From: Kappaphycus alvarezii
Lineage: Eukaryota; Rhodophyta; Florideophyceae; Gigartinales; Solieriaceae
Reading direction: 5' to 3'
NCBI GenBank assembly: GCA_002205965.3
Contig: NADL03000757.1
Span: 124,001 to 188,000 of the forward strand
DNA length: 64,000 nt
Shown: positions 1-10,899 of the stretch, in pieces
Layout of the letters: the number at the start of each line of letters is the position of its first letter
How positions within the stretch are numbered: position 1 is the stretch's first letter
Made by a program: the position numbers and the translations under genes
Notes under the pieces: generated by a model
What the model saw: only the letters and a program-made list of their open reading frames with translations
The model's database searches: none
Told to the model about the DNA's origin: nothing

Positions 1-495
1 AGGGACTTTTGCGAGGCTGACAGGGTAGGATTAAGGAGGAACGGTGTGGGGCGGCTCTGCGGATGCGCAAGAGCGGAAGGAGACGTTATCTTATCAATGA
101 AAGTGAATGGAAATAGGGCCATGGCTCTACCTCGTCTTCTATAGAAGATGCACAATGGCCCTTTGGGACGGCTCTATCTCTTCGTCTATAGAAAATGTAC
201 ATGGGCCCGGGTCGGGTTGGCTCAAACTGTGCACTGCAAGGCAGAGAAGTATGAATACAACAGATATACGAACGTTTGGAAAGAAGCGAGAGATTTACTC
301 ATTAAGGCAGTGTCTCGAGTTGAGGCCCAAGCAGACGAGATGCGATCGAGGAGAAGTGTTGTACGTATTGTCTTTAGCACTTCAAACGGAGCTGTCACTG
401 TATGCTAGATTTCTGCCACTGACTTTGCTCCCTTCACGGCTTCGATGATTATGAAGCTGCCGAATTCCGTTTCCCAGAGGAGAGAGTAAGAGTTT
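1..495. other. Left edge, no supported gene
   Basis: I see no open frame here with family motifs, sensible composition or a start context. Short overlapping frames exist on both strands but look like chance. Confidence 0.4.
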
Positions 496-855
496 ATGCC
501 GAATGAGCGCTCGGACGTTCGCCCGTTTCGTCTCGCACTTACCGTGTTTTATGGGGCACAGGGCACCACGGGTAATGCTATTCGCGGTCATTCTACCACT
601 TTTTACAACGCTACCGTTACCACCGTCCCGGGTCCTCAATCCATGAGTAATACCATGTTCATGACCATCTTTGCGCTTTTCGTGGCTGCCATTATCGCCG
701 CTGTGCTCCTGTTCAGGCACTTTGACCAGAAGAAGGATACCGTTGAAATGGGCACCGCGACTGCCTCTAAAAACGAGTGGCTCGAGGACCATCACGCCAT
801 GATCACCTCTGGCGGCGGCCGTGCAAAGGCAAAGCTGTCCGGCAAGAGTTCATAG
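496..855 (+). CDS. Small single-pass membrane protein, hypothetical
   Basis: This ATG-started frame encodes 119 residues. A hydrophobic segment at about residues 54-73 (MFMTIFALFVAAIIAAVLLF) is followed by a basic and acidic C-terminal tail ending in a lysine- and serine-rich stretch, as in a single-pass membrane protein with a short soluble tail. One N-glycosylation sequon (NAT, residues 38-40) lies before the membrane segment. A second in-frame ATG at 643 would start the protein just before the membrane span and is a reasonable alternative. I do not recognise the family. There is no clear TATA box upstream, and the neighbouring sequence holds no gene I can support. It could also be the last exon of a longer gene or a chance open frame. 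Confidence 0.35.
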   Translation: MPNERSDVRPFRLALTVFYGAQGTTGNAIRGHSTTFYNATVTTVPGPQSMSNTMFMTIFALFVAAIIAAVLLFRHFDQKKDTVEMGTATASKNEWLEDHHAMITSGGGRAKAKLSGKSS

Positions 856-2840
856 CCCACTTCGCTTCACACCCGTCAACCACTGCCCGTGCGTTCACCC
901 CCGCTGTCGTCCCGAGTTGCTCCCGCCCGGACGCCCATGCCCCATTGCTCAAGTGCTGTCTTTGCCGGTCCTGCATTGTAACCGTCACGGCCTTGGTATC
1001 GCAGGTCGCATGGTTGGGAGTCGCGCGTTTGAATTGCTGTGGTCGGGATACCCGTCGTGTGCCGGGCTGATGAGCGCCCATCGTGATTGATTCGCCTTGT
1101 GGGTCAGCGTGGGCCCTTTTGCTTTGAATGACGCCGTGGTGTCGTCTTTTTCAGCGACTGCGGCGATCGCGCTACACCGAGGTTTCCACCCGCGCTCTGT
1201 CGGAGTGTCTGTGACTTTTCACCACTCTTGCCAGCTTTGTCTTTGCCTCGTGCTGGTTTTAAGGTAAAGAAACTTGTTATCTCGGTCTGTGCTTTGGGCC
1301 TTGTTTGATCCTCGCAGACGCTCGATAAATCCCGAACCATCCGTTTCCAGGACAAGCCCCGCGACATGTAAGCAGCCGCGGCACAACCTCCTCAGAGGGA
1401 ATGTTCCACCTTGTAGCCATTGCCTAACCTCTTCATGTGAGTCCAGAAAGCACGGCTGACGATCATGCAGCCACGCAAACTCTTTGCAAGCTGCCGCCGT
1501 AATAATCACAAACGCCGCATCCCGGATTCCGATGCCGCACGGGGATCGTACAAACCCGCCATAAACATCACTGGTCCCCCGCCCTTACCATCTCCCTCCG
1601 GTTTCAGCTTGTCTCGCTGGATAAGAAATGGCTGTGAATCGCGCGAACGTCCGCCACGCGGCTTGTACCACTCGTAAAACCGGTAGCGGGGACCGCGCAA
1701 CGCGCATTCACGTTTGGGGTTAGCAAACGTCGGAACGTTGCAAGCTGTAGCAGCGTTTCACATCGCGCGTTGATGAGGGACCGGCCGTGACCAGGCGCTG
1801 CCTGTTTTCGCGCGGAAACAGGAGGTTGAAAACCCCACTGTTCGGAACGCAATCAGGCGAGAGACATGGCGAGTTAGTCCAGGGTCTTTTGAAATGAGAG
1901 GTGGCGCGCGATGGCGTAATTTTTCGTGGACTCGGATATGGCGCGGAATGTTTGTTACTCACGTTCATCATGACGATGTCGGCAGGCGGGGCGGTGGACG
2001 GTGCCGAAGAGGGAGCAGAAAGGGCGGGGTGGTGCTGGATCAACACGGGGGCTGGCGTGGTCGGGCGTACTTGGTTTCGAGGAGTGTGACGCGTGGCGTG
2101 TCCCGCGCGCCAGACGGCGCCGGGATAGAGTGACGCGATTTGAGGCGCGTCTAGCTGGAGTTGGAAACGACCGCACATGAAGCTTGGTGGGGAAGGAATT
2201 GACGCTTGAACGATTTGGAGGCCGACTCGGGCATCGACAGTAATTGCAGGGTTCAAATTGCGCAGTTTCTTTTTTTGTATTCTTGGTTGAAATGATGCAT
2301 TGGTACTCCATTTTCTTCAAAATGACGAAAACAAAGCCTTTGCAACCAGAAAATCGCAATCCACAGCTCTCTCCTTGCGATGTAGTGCCAACAAATGCTG
2401 GGGACTGCTTGCACACGCCTTGTGTCCATGGGCCTTCGTGTCGGCTTTCACGAATGGGGAGAACTTTAATCAAAGGTTACAAGGGGTAAATGAGGTTGGC
2501 GTCCAGTGCAAGTTGCGTTCAAACCATGGTTCAGGATCTACAGCACGAATAACAGAGCATTCCTCCCGACTAAAAAGTAACTGGTAGCCAAGTCAAAAAG
2601 CAGGGGGCGTTAGAAGAAGTGACCATAAACGCGGTGTGCCGTTCAGGCAAAATGGCCCTCACCTTAGAGTATTGGTCCAGAGCGCGGCTGGCTACCGATC
2701 GTGCCATCTATTTGATCGTGGAGAGCGCATCGGGGTGCACCCTCCGAGCTTCAAGATAGGAACCAGGACGAGCCTATTCCTACCATGTAAGCACGCTGTT
2801 AATCGTTGTGGCTTTTTGTAGCTTGTCAGCGTTGGCTGGG
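856..2840. other. GC-rich stretch, nothing identified
   Basis: Several open frames overlap on both strands, but none has family motifs or a composition that stands out. No repeats matching the rest of the window were seen. Confidence 0.35.
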
Positions 2841-2841
2841 T

Positions 2842-3442
2842 TCAAGCTCGTGAGGGATTGAAGGTTCTCATGTAGAAGTGAGAAAGGGTCAATGGATTCA
2901 CGAACATGCCACCAAAGTAGTCAGTGCCGCCGTCTGCGCCCGTTGGCCCGATGTCTGGCCTTATCTTGTATTCCCATGCGACCGGGCTAAATGGCGGGAT
3001 GCGTTGCCCCTAGGCTGAGCTCGTTACCCAGCAGAGTGACGTGGTCATCGTGGCGGTCGATCCGCTGAGAGCCGTATCTGAAGTGGATGAGATGGTTGGC
3101 GTGGATGTCCAGGGTTTCCGGCATCCGGCCCTTGGGAATAGGGTTCCAGTTGAATTGATGGGGCTTGACATAAGTATTTGAACACACTGAGACGTGTCGG
3201 GTGCTAATGATAATGTTTAAGCACGCTGTTGGGGTATAATGGACCCATTCCTTAGCACCCGGGAGATTCATTTCGGCCCGGTAGGTTTGCGTGTGGCAAT
3301 TGCCCAAGGAAAGCTCTTCGTTCACTGCGGCATGGACTGCGTCAGACGGTTTCTTTTGCCAGGAAACATTACAAGAAAAACTACTGAAAGGAAGCCGGTC
3401 AACAGGGCGGAAAGATGAGTTGCAGCTCCCTGCCAATCCCAA
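2842..3442 (-). pseudogene. RLE-type endonuclease tail of a non-LTR retroelement
   Basis: On the minus strand a 151-residue open frame ends at 2987 and resumes in another frame to about 2842. It contains a zinc-ribbon-like run (DIHANHLIHFRYGSQRI) followed by RHDD at about 3055-3044. After the frameshift comes a block with RPDI (about 2962-2949), then GGTDYF and FVNPL. The order His-rich finger, RHD/RHN, RPD and D-strand is that of the restriction-like endonuclease (RLE) domain at the C-terminus of R2-like non-LTR retroelement proteins. The RPDI, GGTD and FVNPL residues recur almost unchanged at 24.43-24.52 kb on the plus strand, which supports common origin. No reverse transcriptase lies upstream, so this is a 5'-truncated, frameshifted remnant. 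Family assignment is by motif only. Confidence 0.5.
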
Positions 3443-3889
3443 GCCGGGGCAGAAGCCTCTTGTAACTACATCGGCGGTCTAGATTCTCATCCGTGCATCA
3501 TCCCAAATGTCCGGTATGTGCAACCCGCCTTGCAAATGGTGCATCGGGAAGCCGCGACTAGCTTCCCTACCCCCCCCTATAGTTGATGTGGATTCGAGAA
3601 CAGTCCTTGGTACGAATTCGCGTTTTCCTTAGCCCACAGAACCATATCTAGGCTCCCCTTTCCAAAAGAGCTAATCCTCCCACTTTTTTCTTACACACAA
3701 TCCTTAAGGGGGAACTGTTTGGGTAAATGGGGGTTACTAAATTGTTTTGGAAAATAGGCTGGTTTACTTGATTGGGTTGGTATGGGTTGGTCTATGGAAA
3801 AAGAACTCATCCACCACTACTACATCTACACTCATTTACAGCAAATAGTTTCTGTGGTGTCCACTGCAGTCCGACTAAAGGGCTACGAA
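3443..3889. other. Intergenic, no feature supported
   Basis: I see no coding or RNA signal, only a short C run near 3570 and AT-richer sequence around 3700-3790. Confidence 0.4.
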
Positions 3890-4354
3890 CTAACCGGGTG
3901 GTCCACGTCGGTCGCGTGCAGCGGCGTGCGCGAGCAGATACCGTAGCCATAGCGATAGACGACTAGATGGAGGATGGATTTTTATCACTACAGCGGGGTG
4001 TGCGGTGAGGAGGGCCCCTGCCTGCGTTTCCAAGTATGCATGACGTCGAATTCTTCGCCGAATATCTGCTTCTGAATGCGACATGGGGTTTGGCAACCTC
4101 GTCCATTCGTCGTCATTCCAGAAGAACTTTGCTGCCGACTCGCACCAGGCTCGATACAGAATGTTGTCAGTACTATCGGGCTTGGCTGCGAGGCTTGCCG
4201 CTGTCAGCGTTTCCGGAAGACTGCCATCATTAGTGACGGACGCAGGGAGCCGTCGGACAAACTCCCGGAGGTGTGTATCCGCTTCAGCGTATCGGTGTTC
4301 AGTCTCATCACTGTCGACAAGATCAACTTTGGCTCTGATACATGCGCGGCGGCA
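3890..4354 (-). pseudogene. 154-codon open frame without ATG start, unknown
   Basis: On the minus strand one frame stays open from a TAG at 4357-4355 to a stop at 3890. No ATG lies in its first 80 codons; the first in-frame ATG is at 4096. The translation is soluble and protein-like, with an acidic start (VDLVDSDETEHRYAEAD), a middle containing NILYRAWCESAAKFFWNDDEW, and a basic stretch ADIRRRIRRHAYLETQAG. I recognise no family. The lack of a start suggests the inner part of a truncated gene or an exon. It lies between an RLE tail and an inverted repeat of retroelement origin, so it may be another element fragment. A chance open frame is possible but unlikely at this length and composition. 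Confidence 0.35.
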
Positions 4355-4514
4355 CTAGCAAGGTGAATTATGTACAGTATAGACCCTCTGGTAAATTGAT
4401 AGACTCTGAATGGTTCACTTTTTTGTGAAACTTTGATTCCTTTAATAAAACGACTTTTCTTGATAAATGAAACGTTTACCCCAGAGAGAAAACAGGCGCG
4501 CTGTTGGTATGACT

Positions 4515-4990
4515 GAGGTGGGAAAGAGGTAAAAAGGAGGGAAGTAGACGATTAATGTAGGAAGGTAACTCTGCTGGTTCCGCCCGTCGTCACATCCACC
4601 CCAATCGTAGCTCTTCCGCAGGCTAGCAGAAAAAGCGGGTCGTCGGAGGAAATTGACAAACTCATCGACTCTGTCATCGAAAAAGGGCAGAAAAAACCCG
4701 AGGGTAGGAACAAAACGATTGGAAACAGACTCCCAAAAGTCGAGGGAGTCCGTGTACCCGAGAAGAAGGTTCATTGACGACGAGGCAGAAGAGGGCAGCG
4801 AAGAGGACACCGAAAAGGAGGTAGACCTCGTAGGCGAGTCCAGGGTTAGTCGGCAGCCGAAACTTCCCAAAGATAGAACCGGAACACTCCTAACGGTACC
4901 CAGAACGGCAACGACAACGGACATTTTTGTACTGGGAGCAGCCTCGGCGCATAGACAGGAAGGAGAAGTTGCCGAAAGAAGGAGTGAAGA
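4515..4990 (+). repeat. Left arm of a large inverted repeat
   Basis: This arm is the reverse complement of about 5385-5850 with few differences, including a one-base change in an A run that shifts the frame of the right arm. The arms flank about 390 bp of unpaired sequence. Confidence 0.8.
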
Positions 4991-5039
4991 TAAACTTCCG
5001 CACTCTTGTGGAGGGTACCATAATGGAAACACGTTTTGA
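4653..5039 (+). pseudogene. Inverted copy of Gypsy gag-like N-terminal segment
   Basis: This 128-residue frame is highly charged (YPRRRFIDDEAEEGSEED, then a basic proline-containing stretch) and encodes nearly the same protein as the minus-strand frame at 5192-5650. The same segment continues into sequence that, near 11.77 kb, sits directly before the gag of a minus-strand Gypsy element. I therefore read it as the non-conserved N-terminal part of that element's Gag, copied here in inverted orientation. It has no catalytic motif and no known domain that I can name. Confidence 0.4.
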
Positions 5040-5049
5040 ACGGTGCTCT

Positions 5050-5310
5050 TGTAGAGGGTATCTTGTGGAGGGTATAATTGCATCAGGTTTTGCGCGGTGC
5101 TGAAGGGATAAATACGCCCTACTGTAAAAGTGCTTTTTGAGTTTTTTTCTTTTGTCTCTTCTCTCTAAATAATTCAATGAGTGCGGTATGTCTACGCTAG
5201 TTCAGTGTTCCGGGGCTGTATTGAATTCAAAGCAGAGGTGAGGTTCAGGAATTCTCGTTTTTTCCGTACATCAGGTTCCTCCGGTGTTTTAGGCTGGAAA
5301 GATGTAACCT
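5050..5310 (-). repeat. Direct repeat with 11770-12012
   Basis: About 240 bp, including the T-rich run near 5140-5160 and the last part of the charged reading frame, is repeated with scattered substitutions at 11770-12012 in the same orientation. The two copies bracket the decayed Gypsy element. Confidence 0.75.
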
Positions 5311-5811
5311 TAGATGGTCCGGCAGTGGGATTGGGCACGCACAGCTTGTCTGCAATTTGTCGTGTCAGCGGTAGTTTACCTTTACTCTTTCTTTCGGCAA
5401 CTTCTCTTTCCTGTCGATGCGCCGAGGCTGCTCCAAGTACAAAAATGTCCGTTGTCGTTGCCGTTCTGGGTACCGTTAGGAGTGTTCCGGTTCTATCTTT
5501 GGGAAGTTTCGGCTGCCGACTAACCCTGGACTCGCCTACGAGGTCTACCTCCTTTTCGATGTCCTCTTCGCTGCCCTCTTCTGCCTCGTCGTCAATGAAC
5601 CTTCTTCTCGGGTACACGGACTCCCTCGACTTTTGGGAGTCTGTTTCCAATCGTTTGTTCCTACCCTCGGGTTTTTTCTGCCCTTTTCGATGACAGAGTC
5701 GATGAGTTTGTCAATTTCCTCCGACGACCCGCTTTGTCTGCTAGCCTGCGGAAGAGCTACGATTGGGGTGATGTGACGACGGGCGGAACCAGCAGAGTTA
5801 CATCCCTGCAT
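5192..5811 (-). pseudogene. Gypsy gag-like N-terminal segment (right arm)
   Basis: The minus-strand frame 5650-5192 carries the same charged protein as the left arm and continues further, to a segment with KTPEEPDVRKKREF and LNLTSALN. That last segment occurs again, degenerate, at 11.88-12.01 kb. The beginning of the protein lies in another frame (5811-5545) because a base is missing from an A run after KNPRVGT. Orientation and order match the Gypsy element to its right. I infer the start of gag of a second, truncated copy placed after that element's 3' end. Confidence 0.4.
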
Positions 5812-5850
5812 TAATCATCTAATTCCCTCTTTTTTACCTCTTTCCCACCT
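5385..5850 (-). repeat. Right arm of a large inverted repeat
   Basis: This is the reverse complement of 4515-4990. Similarity starts in the repeated GAGGTGGGAAAGAGG region and runs through the charged gag-like reading frame. Confidence 0.8.
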
Positions 5851-5859
5851 CTTTACCCT

Positions 5860-6465
5860 ACCACCTCTTTACGCCACTAGGGCAAAGTTTCCCCAACAGT
5901 TCCTTGCTTACCTGGGCACATGAAGTGCTCCGCCCTCTGTAGCGAGTAAGTTTATGTAGACTAAACTCTCAGGTATCGCCGAACGATGCCCTTGTATAAA
6001 CACAAGCGACGCCGCCCGACGAGGGACACTTAGCAGGGTTTGAGGGCCGGTTGGTAGTGCAAAGAAGGAGTGGAAGGGGGGGAAGTTTGAATTGGTTGCT
6101 TTTCGGTTGAATGATTTTGTTTGTTGTTGCTTGTTGGTGTCGAGGGTCTGACCGACCGCCAGAACCAGGGTTTATATAGACAGCGGGAAATTTTCAATTC
6201 TTCGCTATTCAGTACTAAAATCATAAAAGTGAAATAAAAATCGAGTCATACAGTACTAAAATCCCCTATTTTGTCTTTTCCAAGTGGCTAAACCGAAGTG
6301 AGCTTTTTTTTTGCTGGAAGGGAAGTTTGGTCTTTTGGTGGTTGCAGACGGTTGAACCTTCTGTAACGTTCCAATTTGATACCGAATGTTCCAACGTCCA
6401 TAACGTTCCAATTTTCCCTTAGCCCTTTCCATCACACCCCCTTCCTAAGTCAGACCCCAGGGCCA
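5860..6465 (-). repeat. Possible LTR of the minus-strand Gypsy element
   Basis: This non-coding block lies directly downstream of the last pol codon of the Gypsy element and directly before another copy of its gag start, which is the expected place for an LTR. On the minus strand it carries a TATA-like TCTATATAAACC (about 6180-6169). No second copy is in the window, so its boundaries are guesses. Confidence 0.3.
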
Positions 6466-6476
6466 CATTTCATTTT

Positions 6477-6914
6477 CTACTCCGTTAGATGCGAAAGGAG
6501 TTGAGTGTAGGGTAGAAGTCTTCGGGCATGAATCGGTCGTCGATTGTGTCGTTCGTGCCTTGAATATAGTTCGTTTCTGGTGCACTTGGCCTTCAAAACC
6601 TCACATGGCCCATAGTATCGTAAAAAAAAGGCCGGCCATTTTACAGTTCCACCAAACGCGGGCCCGTATGCGACTAGGACATAATCGCCTACCCTGAACC
6701 GGGGTTCTTCACTATACCTGTGTTCGTTCGTGTAAGAGTTTTGCGTTTCTACCTTTGCGGCCCGTGATGCAGAGGTGGACAGTAGTTCATTCCTTCTGTG
6801 AGCATCTGTCGAAAATTTCAGCATTGAAGTCGGATCTGTGCGAACCTGGCCGTTACTTTTCGCGCCCATACTGTATCTACCACAGTATGGACAGGATGTC
6901 CTTTCCTGTCCCAC
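6477..6914 (-). pseudogene. Gypsy integrase C-terminal part
   Basis: The frame encodes FRVGDYVLVAYGP, WPAFFLRYYGPCEV and an H/R-rich tail. This is the chromatin- or DNA-binding C-terminal region of Gypsy integrases (GPY/F-like module, here YYGPCEV). The rest of the integrase lies at 7542-8110, separated by about 0.6 kb of unrelated, GC-richer sequence, so the gene is interrupted. It belongs to the same decayed element as the segments up to 11.76 kb. Confidence 0.65.
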
Positions 6915-7000
6915 GTGTAGTTGCCACGTCTAAGGCCCATGCGTAAGGTCGCTGGCAATTACTTCTTTTTCCTTTAATTATCCCTTTATTTAGTAATTAC

Positions 7001-7540
7001 TGTAGGACTAATTGGCTGGCAGTGACACAGTAGGTGGCAATTCTACCACTTAGGCTCGCCGGCCTTGGCCGCCCTACAGTAAACCAACGACAAACCCCCG
7101 ATCCAAAGTCTACCTTTTTACTCCTGTGACCGGAGTAGTCCGGAAGTTCGAAGCCAACTAGGATTCCTAGCTAGTGGCCGGCAAGCCTAGCGCTGCGCGG
7201 GCTCACTATAGCTATATATATCTAGCGTGCAACCGGAGTAGTAGAAGCTACGCTTTTTGCTAACCCTTTCAGGCGCTCCCTGAGTAGGATTGCCTACCCT
7301 TTCCTTTACCCACCTTTTTCCTTTTCCCCTTTTATTTCCCTTTCTTTTACCCTTTTTCTCCATCCTTTCTTACCCCGGAGAAATTCCCGGAGGACCGTAG
7401 GCATCCTCCTACCTTCCGAGCACGACCTAAAGTCGCCCTGCCCTGCCAGCCCACTTGGCTGTCTAGGAATCCTAGACTGGTCTCCCGAAGAAGCTTTGCT
7501 TCTAAAAGCCCAACCACCTGGTGTGTCGTCTCTTGAAGGG
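7001..7540. mobile_element. GC-richer insertion inside the integrase, LTR-like
   Basis: This block separates two parts of one integrase and differs in composition from the flanks. It begins TGTAGGACTA and includes a TATA-like run near 7212. Its first about 30 bases resemble a block starting near 18384. The right boundary and target duplication are not clear. A solo LTR or short non-autonomous element is the best guess. Confidence 0.3.
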
Positions 7541-7541
7541 T

Positions 7542-8110
7542 CTATATAACTGAAGGATCTACAGACTCTACAAGTGGAGCGATCCCGAACATAAGTTCAA
7601 ATGGGGACGATACTTCTCGGAGAAGACTGTATCCATACAATAATCGAGGTAGCGCTGCTTCCCAATCTAATTTGGCCCCTCGTACAACCTTCTTCAAAGT
7701 AGTTTTTTTTTCCTTACCATTCTTTCTGCCCTCGCATTGGACATAGGAGCATACGCCAATACCGTATGCCAAGGGATTCCATGCTTTTCCATAAAATTCA
7801 TCAAAGTCCTAGACATGAAGCAACTTGCGTTATCAGATATGATGATGGCCGGGGACCAGACGTCATTATAAAATATTTTTGAATAAATTCTATAACCTCT
7901 TTGGATGGGGTTGATACAATCAGAATAGCGAAGGGCCATCTTGTCAGGTGTTCCAATGCTATCAGGATGTACCTTTTATCGGATTTTGAGACTGCCGGCA
8001 GGGGCTCAGCGAAATCAGTGGAGTAGATTTCAAACAGGTTTGTGAGAGGAATCCGAAGCGTGGTCTTGTACATTATTAGAGGTTTCGACCTCTGACACCT
8101 GTTGAAACTC
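7542..8110 (-). pseudogene. Gypsy integrase catalytic core
   Basis: Two minus-strand frames (8073-7801 and 7939-7694, then 7772-7542) together show the integrase D,D-35-E core. The first Asp is in IYSTDFAEPLP, the second in IISDNASCF, and the Glu in NARAERMV. The phrase PWHTVLAYAPMSN precedes the Glu as usual in Gypsy integrases, and SPFELMFGIAP follows. At least one frameshift splits the core near 7.9 kb, and an insertion removes continuity with the C-terminal part. The catalytic residues survive, but the protein cannot be made intact. Confidence 0.75.
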
Positions 8111-8299
8111 TTATCAAAGTCGTAAACGTTTTCGTATATCTGTGGCCACTAGTGCCTATCAAGAATAAACTTTTGGTGGTTTACATATTCCAATGCCCGA
8201 GATCGTTGTGGAACATCCTAAGAATACCAATTGTGGCTTTCTTCCCAGTTATGACGCAGAGAAAAGTCTTCGTACGCCTGAGGAGCCGTTCGTGCCACA

Positions 8300-8749
8300 T
8301 TAGGAAGTTTTGGCGTTTCGTTTGATTGATGCCCTCTCCTTCTGTTCACCTTCCATCATCCCGAACCTGCCTAGGTACATTTCGATGTGAACTAGGTTGG
8401 ACTCTAAATCTGCCTTCAGCTGTGCTCCATTAATTATCGCAGATGTCAATGCATCTTCCGAGCGTCCTGGATCGCCCAGTTGAGCATGCAAAGATAGGTA
8501 TTGGGCTGTAGCATTTTTACAGCCAGCACGGTATTCCACCACAAACTCATATTCTGCGAGAAAATCAAGCCAGCAGGCCAGTCTACAGTGATTGTCCCTC
8601 CCCTCGAAGGCTTGAAGCAAAACTATGCGGTCTGTTATGAGAGCAAAAAAGTTTTTTGCCAAAAGAAGGACTCTACATTTTTGCAAAGCGAAAAATAAAG
8701 CTAGAGATTTCCACTCGAAGGCTGCGTATTTCCTTTCCGCCGAGTTCAT
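8300..8749 (-). pseudogene. Gypsy RNase H domain
   Basis: The frame starts MNSAERKYAAFEWKSLAL and continues to ALITDRIVLLQAF and WLDFLAEYEF. These match the RT-linked RNase H region of Gypsy pol (NSAERNYS, TDH, RLARW, QxYDF-like positions). The expected TDH is TDR here, one sign of decay. It lies between the reverse transcriptase (to the right) and integrase (to the left) in the normal Gypsy order. Confidence 0.7.
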
Positions 8750-8873
8750 TGTGCGACTAGCGTACTGTATGGGGTGTATTTTCCCATCTTCCTTCTCCTA
8801 AGCGAGAACCGCTCCTACTGATACTTTAGATGCGTCAGTCCACACATTTTATTGAAAAGTAAATAGGGTTAAG

Positions 8874-9720
8874 CTAGCACAGCAGGGTGGTAAGTGCAGT
8901 TTTTAGATTATCGAAGGCCTGCGTCATTTTGGTGGTCCATTCAAAGGATCTATTTCCAGATGTTGCCGCATGTAACATGGAAGAAATCTCGGCAAAGTTC
9001 TTGATAAAGCGTAGGGAATATCCCGCAAGTTCCAGAAAACTGAGTGGTTCAGTGGTTGACTTTGGGACTGATGAGTCCCTCATTGCTTCAATTTTCTGTT
9101 CGTCAACATTAATTCACGAGGCGTTCACTACATTTCCCAACAATGACACAGATGGTTTGGCAAACTCGCACATGGTTATTTTGAGCTTCAGACCTGCGTC
9201 TGCAACAACCTGGAACAAAAATCGTAGGTGTAGAATATGTCCTTCCAAATTTGCGAGGAAAGCACCACATCGTCGAAATGTGTAGGGGACATTCATCAAG
9301 CCGAAGGGTATGACTTCAAACTTGAAAGTCCCGTACCGAAAAACGAATTTGGTCATCTCTTTGCACTTATCATTAATTAGAACCTACCAATAACCCGCGA
9401 AGAGGTCTAGGATTGGGAAGATCGTTGCTCCCCCTAAATCAGCGAATAATTCCTCAATTCGGGGAAGGAGCCATCTGTCCGCTTTCATATGTCCATTAAG
9501 TCCGGTAATCCACACAAAGTTGTGGTATACCATCCTTCTTTTCCACGATAACGGCTGGAAAAGGCCATGCGGATGGTGCCGGGGTGATGATCCCTGCTTT
9601 CATCATACTGTCGATCTCTTTTGTAACGATACCGTTATGTCGTGGCGCCATACATCATGCCCTATAATAGATATGTGTAGAGTCAACGAGCTCGAATCCA
9701 TGGGTTACTGGTACTGAAGA
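8874..9720 (-). pseudogene. Gypsy reverse transcriptase
   Basis: The minus-strand frame 9356-9114 carries KFVFRYGTFKFEVIPFGLMN with VPYTFRR, the region before the RT catalytic loop. In a neighbouring frame HFDDVVLSSQIWKDI (about 9285-9240) supplies the catalytic DD box. The frame 9083-8874 gives the connection segment (FLELAGYSLRFIKNFAEIS, FEWTTKMTQAFDNLK). Several frameshifts and stops separate these parts. The order RT, RNase H, integrase identifies a Gypsy/Metaviridae-type element of the host genome. Confidence 0.75.
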
Positions 9721-9859
9721 TGGGCGAACTTCAGTTTTTTTCCATGCTACGATTCCAGTTTGTTTGAGCTTCATTAATACTCGCTTGGAATCCTTCTAGA
9801 AGATGATCCAACTTTGCTCGTAGCGCTCCCCTCAGTTCTTCCCTCTCATTTTCGGATTC

Positions 9860-10270
9860 GTCTTCGTTCTCGATGCCAGCCGCCTTTCCTAACCCGGCGA
9901 GACTACCTCCATCCCTAATTGACGGTACCAGATCGTTCTTGCTTTCAGAAGTTTCCGTAAAGAAGTCAGAATCGGAGGTGAAATCTTCGCTGGGAGTCCC
10001 ACTGAAATCGCCCTTCTCAATCTTTCTGTCAGCCGCTTTAAATTATGGTTCCAATGGAAGGTTGAATTATTTCTCCTCGTGGCAAATTATAAACGAGTCT
10101 GACTCGAAGTCCATCAATCCTCGGCGATTCTTCATAGTTAGTCGTCCAATAATGAGATTAAATGGTAAGTATTAGACAAAAAAATAGTTAAAAGGTATTG
10201 TCAGATCCATGAAGGTTGTGGGGGCACCGTAAACAGTACAAACACAAGAAGCCATGATACCACTGGCTAC
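9860..10270 (-). pseudogene. Gypsy protease C-terminal part and linker
   Basis: Reading the minus strand, LPFNLIIGRLTM (about 10176-10137) resembles the second conserved block of retroviral-type aspartic proteases (hydrophobic-IIG), followed by a linker ending in an acidic, serine-rich stretch. An in-frame TAA precedes the block. The catalytic DTG/DSG part upstream is not recognisable. Confidence 0.4.
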
Positions 10271-10899
10271 CGTGATCGGTCGACTAGTTTTCTCCGGGGA
10301 GATGCAGAGTTTTTTATGAATTATTTTCTTTCAACATCACGCCAGGAATTGCATCGGAATCCGACAGGGCACATGCTTCTATTCCATACATCCTTATTTT
10401 GCTAATCGTGGCAATCTGTCTGTGACTACGTTATCCTGTGATAGCTGTGTAAGTAGTGACGCACGTGCCCGCGAGGGTTGCCCATATTACTTTCTGACCA
10501 CCTTCTTGGCTTCGTCCGCTTCACCTCTCAGAAGCTGCCCAAATGTTCTGCCGCATTTGGCATTTGGCAGTTCAGATAGGACGTCGTAAAGATTTACATA
10601 TTCTTGAAGTTGTCTTGCTGCAGCGACTTTAGACCAGCTGAAAACTTTGAGTTTCTTAGGATTTTTCCTCCTCTGTTTGGCGATCCCTTCTAGATGTAAA
10701 GGTAATTTGGCAGCGTTCTAATTATTCACCAGGCGTAGGAAAGGAATACCAGGCAGTTCGTTCTGTCGTGGTTTTTTCGGTACAGCTTGTCCATCCATCG
10801 TCCTTTTAGTGGCGTTAACTGGTTCAAAAACTTCAGATTATTCCTTAATTACGTTGAATACCCTTCCTGGTTCGTTCCCCTCCCCCTCTTCTACGGTTT

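Noticed and set aside
5181..5693. Plus-strand Ser/Leu-rich frame
   Set aside because: It is antisense to the charged gag-like frame, which is preserved in two further copies.
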